Source: Candidatus Kapaibacterium sp. (GTDB lineage: Bacteria > Bacteroidota > Ignavibacteria > Kapaibacteriales > UBA4661). Taken from it: 64,000 bases of DNA. The position numbers were made by a program, and so were the translations under genes. How positions within the stretch are numbered: the first letter of the stretch is position 1; each line of letters starts with the position of its first letter. Below the pieces are notes generated by a model. That model searched no databases. It was not told the DNA's origin and saw nothing but the letters and a program-made list of their open reading frames with translations. The stretch covers positions 19,579-83,578 of the forward strand of contig JALONG010000009.1 in assembly GCA_025455065.1 (NCBI GenBank). The letters run 5' to 3'. Shown here piece by piece: positions 61,363-64,000 of this stretch.

Positions 61363-62574
61363 ATGCCAATTCTTTTTTCGCTTACGATTATCGTCGTGCT
61401 GTGCATTGTTGCATGGCTCGTTTTTTGTGCGCTTATTGCGTGGAACGGGCTTTCGCTCTTGTCGCTGAAGGATATAGAGATTGCACCGCTCAAGGCAAAG
61501 CCGCTTTTGACGGTGATAATACCCGCTTGCAATGAAGCCACAACGATTGAAAACGCTCTCCAATCCTTGCGGCAAAGTGATTATCCCAATCTCGAAATTC
61601 TTTTGGTGAACGACCGTTCAACCGATGAAACGGGCGCAATTATTGACCGCATGGCGGTTCAAGACAAGCGGATTCGCCCAATTCATATTACCACACTGCC
61701 CGAAGGATGGTTGGGGAAAGTTCATGCCTTGTACACCGCATCAAAAGAGGCTTCCGGCGATTTTTTGCTTTTTACCGATGCCGATGTTCACTTTCAGTCC
61801 GATACGCTTTCGCGTACACTTGCCTACATGGAAGCATCCAACCTCGACCATTTAACGATGCTGCCCGAAACCCGCGCTGTTACTGCTCCATCGGTCTTTT
61901 CGCAAGCGGCAGTTTCACTGACGATTGCGGGATTTGCCGCACTGTTTTTGTACGGTTTGCGCTTGCGAAAGGTTCGTCAGCCCGATTCAACGGCGTTTGT
62001 CGGCGTTGGAGCGTTTAACATGGTGCGTCGCAGCACGTTTGCCAAAACCAAAGGCTGGGAATGGCTTAAAATGGATGTTATTGACGATGTTGGCTTGGGC
62101 AAAATGATGAAAGAATCCGGCGCACACTGTGACGCGCTGAATGGTGTCGGTTGTATTCATTTAGAGTGGTATCCCAGTGTGAAGGCGCTTGCTCAGGGGT
62201 TTGAAAAGAATTTTTTTGCCGGCATCGGGCGCTATCGTTGGTCGGTGCTGCTGTGGCGCATCACGCAACTTGCAGCAGTCGTTTTTTTACCCTATTTTGC
62301 GGCTGCCTTGGCGCTGGTATTCGGCGGTGGAGCATCATTGCTGCTTGCAGTGTTTTGTGCGCTGAATCTTCTTCCCTTGCTCTTTGCGCTGCCTTTTCGC
62401 CGAAAAATGCCCGTAAGCCCGTATTTACTGGGTTTTCTGCCCATTGCGTTTTTGACTGTCATTGCGATTATGTTGCGCTCGGCATGGATAGTTACCCGAA
62501 ATGGCGGTATTTCATGGCGTGGCACGTTCTACCCGCTTGAAACCTTGCGCCGTGAACAGCGCGTTCAACTGTAA
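61363..62574 (+). CDS. Membrane-bound family 2 glycosyltransferase
   Basis: Inner-membrane GT2 enzyme of 403 residues that would transfer a sugar from a nucleotide donor. N-terminal membrane segment about 5-29, then the catalytic domain: LLTVIIPACNEATTIENALQ, LLVNDRSTDETG, metal-binding FTDADVHF and the FNMVRRSTF loop, then a FFAGIGRYRWSVLLW segment resembling the Q/RxxRW motif. Two or three C-terminal membrane segments follow. The layout resembles HpnB/CrtQ-like transferases that act on hopanoid or carotenoid acceptors, but the acceptor cannot be told. 72 bp after panC, probably its own unit or a loose operon with panC and the next gene. Confidence 0.88.
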   Translation: MPILFSLTIIVVLCIVAWLVFCALIAWNGLSLLSLKDIEIAPLKAKPLLTVIIPACNEATTIENALQSLRQSDYPNLEILLVNDRSTDETGAIIDRMAVQDKRIRPIHITTLPEGWLGKVHALYTASKEASGDFLLFTDADVHFQSDTLSRTLAYMEASNLDHLTMLPETRAVTAPSVFSQAAVSLTIAGFAALFLYGLRLRKVRQPDSTAFVGVGAFNMVRRSTFAKTKGWEWLKMDVIDDVGLGKMMKESGAHCDALNGVGCIHLEWYPSVKALAQGFEKNFFAGIGRYRWSVLLWRITQLAAVVFLPYFAAALALVFGGGASLLLAVFCALNLLPLLFALPFRRKMPVSPYLLGFLPIAFLTVIAIMLRSAWIVTRNGGISWRGTFYPLETLRREQRVQL

Positions 62575-62613
62575 TTTTCCTCTTGCTTTTTTCCTCAACC
62601 AATCCTCTGAATT

Positions 62614-63900
62614 ATGCTTTGTGGTATTCGCTTTCTTTGGGTGATATTGTTCGTCATTTGCAGTGTCGCGTGCCAGCAGGTACGACCTCCCGACGCATTT
62701 ACGTTTTATGGCGGTGCGTCTCGTTCAAGCAATTATGAGAACGCGACAAGTTTCACAAATGCAATGCTTATCAGCGATTTTCCCAAAAACAATGACAGTT
62801 TAGCGCCGTCGAAGGAAATGCGGAAAATTGGCGCAAATACGCCGCCCGTGCCGCTTTCGTTTGTGGCAAGCTACCTTACGCTTTTGGACGGTTCGGCTGT
62901 GCGCTATGCCGGAGGGCGCATTGAGTGGAAAGCGCCCTTTGACGAAGTTTCGCCGGGCAAAAAAGCAGTCGCCGCCGCGCTGACAAGCACTGACAAAGAA
63001 GATAATTTCTATGTTTTTGCCAACGACGGTGCGCTCTATTCTTTCGACAAAAACGGCAAGCGACGCTGGAAACAAGCGCTTTTTACGCCAACGGCAACGA
63101 CGCTTTTTTCCGATATTCTTCTTCAACAGGACGGCATTGTTGCAGGATTTAGCGCCGACGGCACACGTGGAGCATTGGTAAAATGCGGTATGGACGGCAA
63201 AGTGCTTTGGAAACAAGAGTATTCGCTCGCTCCAACGCGCACGTTTGCTGCCGATGACGCGGGAAACCTGATTGTTGCTCTTTCTGCAAACACAAGCGGT
63301 CGTGCGGATTCGCTCGTTAGCATAGCGCCAAGCGGCACTCTGCGTTGGGCGAAAAGCATAGCAAACACGCGGCTTTTGAGGATGCCTGTCCTTGGTGCGG
63401 GGCTTATTTTTATTGCCGGAATTACCGAAACCGCCGCAAAGCGAGAAGATGTGCTGCTTGCGTTTGATATGAACGGAAATGTGCGCTGGTCGAAGCCACT
63501 GACCTTTACGCCCCAAGGGATAGCTATTGGGTCGCGGGAAGGCTCACCATTGCTTGTTATTGCGGGTTACAGAACGGGAATGGGCGAAGCACTTTCGCTG
63601 GTGGTAGGTTTGGATGCTGCGGGCAAGGAACAGTGGCGCTTGAGCTATGATGTGGCGGTGCTGGGCGCACCAATGATAAGCCAAGAGAACATCGTTTTTA
63701 TCGGTACAAAAGGTGAGGCTGTCGGTGCGTATTTTATGTCGAAAGAGGGCGTGTTTCAGCGTGTTGTTTCTCTCAGCAATGTGCCTCTTTGCCTTATTCC
63801 GTCGGTGGACAGCGAAAATAATATTGTGTTTGCCGCAACCGAAGAATTAGGCGTGGTGAAAATCGGTAAAGTTCCTGCGCAGCGCATTTTGCCATATTGA
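62614..63900 (+). CDS. PQQ-like beta-propeller lipoprotein
   Basis: Lipoprotein of 428 residues: signal peptide with lipobox CSVAC, cysteine at residue 20. The body contains PQQ-type repeats of about 40 residues that follow A-x-D-x-x-G-x-x-x-W (FANDGALYSFDKNGKRRWKQ, KCGMDGKVLWKQE, SIAPSGTLRWAKS, FDMNGNVRWSK, LDAAGKEQWRLS). This is the fold of BamB and related propellers. It could be a BamB-like assembly factor, but bamB-type context is missing and the N-terminal 90 residues are unlike BamB. 39 bp after the glycosyltransferase gene. Complete, ending 100 bp before the window edge. Confidence 0.82.
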   Translation: MLCGIRFLWVILFVICSVACQQVRPPDAFTFYGGASRSSNYENATSFTNAMLISDFPKNNDSLAPSKEMRKIGANTPPVPLSFVASYLTLLDGSAVRYAGGRIEWKAPFDEVSPGKKAVAAALTSTDKEDNFYVFANDGALYSFDKNGKRRWKQALFTPTATTLFSDILLQQDGIVAGFSADGTRGALVKCGMDGKVLWKQEYSLAPTRTFAADDAGNLIVALSANTSGRADSLVSIAPSGTLRWAKSIANTRLLRMPVLGAGLIFIAGITETAAKREDVLLAFDMNGNVRWSKPLTFTPQGIAIGSREGSPLLVIAGYRTGMGEALSLVVGLDAAGKEQWRLSYDVAVLGAPMISQENIVFIGTKGEAVGAYFMSKEGVFQRVVSLSNVPLCLIPSVDSENNIVFAATEELGVVKIGKVPAQRILPY

Positions 63901-64000
63901 TATACAGTAGTTTTGACAGTTCTCGTTAGCCGTGAAGGGGCTTTGCAAGGGCATCAAGAAAAGCAGTTGCCCTAGAAGTTGAGGAGTCGTTTCTGCCAGC

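Overview
The window looks like a chromosomal segment of a Gram-negative FCB-group bacterium (Bacteroidota or the Chlorobiota/Ignavibacteriota/Kapabacteria side). Three proteins carry C-terminal sorting domains of the type IX secretion system. There are TonB-dependent receptors with an N-terminal carboxypeptidase-regulatory-like domain, a DUF4249 lipoprotein beside one of them, a TamB-like protein, OmpA/WD40 fusions, two YceI proteins and few Shine-Dalgarno sequences. Several upstream regions carry the Bacteroidota -7 motif TAnnTTTG. No rRNA, recognisable tRNA, CRISPR array, prophage or intact insertion sequence was seen. The exact phylum is inferred, not shown.

Layout. 1-11594 (minus): M3 oligopeptidase (runs off the left edge), a T9SS-exported surface protein, a TonB receptor, a DUF58 protein, and a run of sensor kinase, FKBP lipoprotein, HigB/RelE-like toxin and a small ORF. 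12058-17070 (plus): TamB-like giant protein. 17183-22617 (minus): penicillin-acylase-family hydrolase, NAD-dependent epimerase, cytoplasmic alpha-amylase. 22955-25889 (plus): T9SS propeller protein and pyrE. 25886-36178 (minus): PBP4-type DacB, DUF4249 plus TonB receptor, CotH/lamin-tail T9SS protein, chemoreceptor. 36314-40921: porin and small PstS-like protein (minus), divergent from a histidine kinase/OmpR-type regulator pair (plus). 40968-43548 (plus): xseA and a Tat-exported DUF1501 protein. 43579-47773 (minus): small unknown, LRR protein, a broken toxin with its antitoxin, CreD and a PilM-like protein. 48165-53550: envelope proteins, a broken ParB-like gene and two YceI genes. 53659-63900: gamma-glutamyltransferase, a 1.5k-residue vWA/WD40/double-OmpA protein, panC, a family 2 glycosyltransferase and a PQQ-propeller lipoprotein.

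The most interesting signal is regulatory. Three promoters (before the surface protein at 4124, the TonB receptor at 7196 and the porin/PstS-like operon at 37994) share one architecture: direct repeats close to TTAACA (gene sense) at about 11-bp spacing, then exactly 20 nt, then a TAnnTTTG -7 element. Eleven-bp direct repeats in place of a -35 element are the hallmark of a Pho box. The third copy lies between the porin/PstS-like operon and an OmpR/PhoB-type two-component system. I infer a Pho-like regulon in which the otherwise unassigned TonB receptor and T9SS surface protein serve phosphate or phospho-compound capture.

Other points: two toxin loci (one possibly intact with an atypical partner, one frameshifted), a ParB-fold remnant with an in-frame stop, several dispersed intergenic palindromes, a MITE-like element, and tandem duplications at a gene end and in a gene leader. 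Starts were often moved inward from the longest open frame to fit signal peptides, ATG codons or neighbour overlap; each case is stated.
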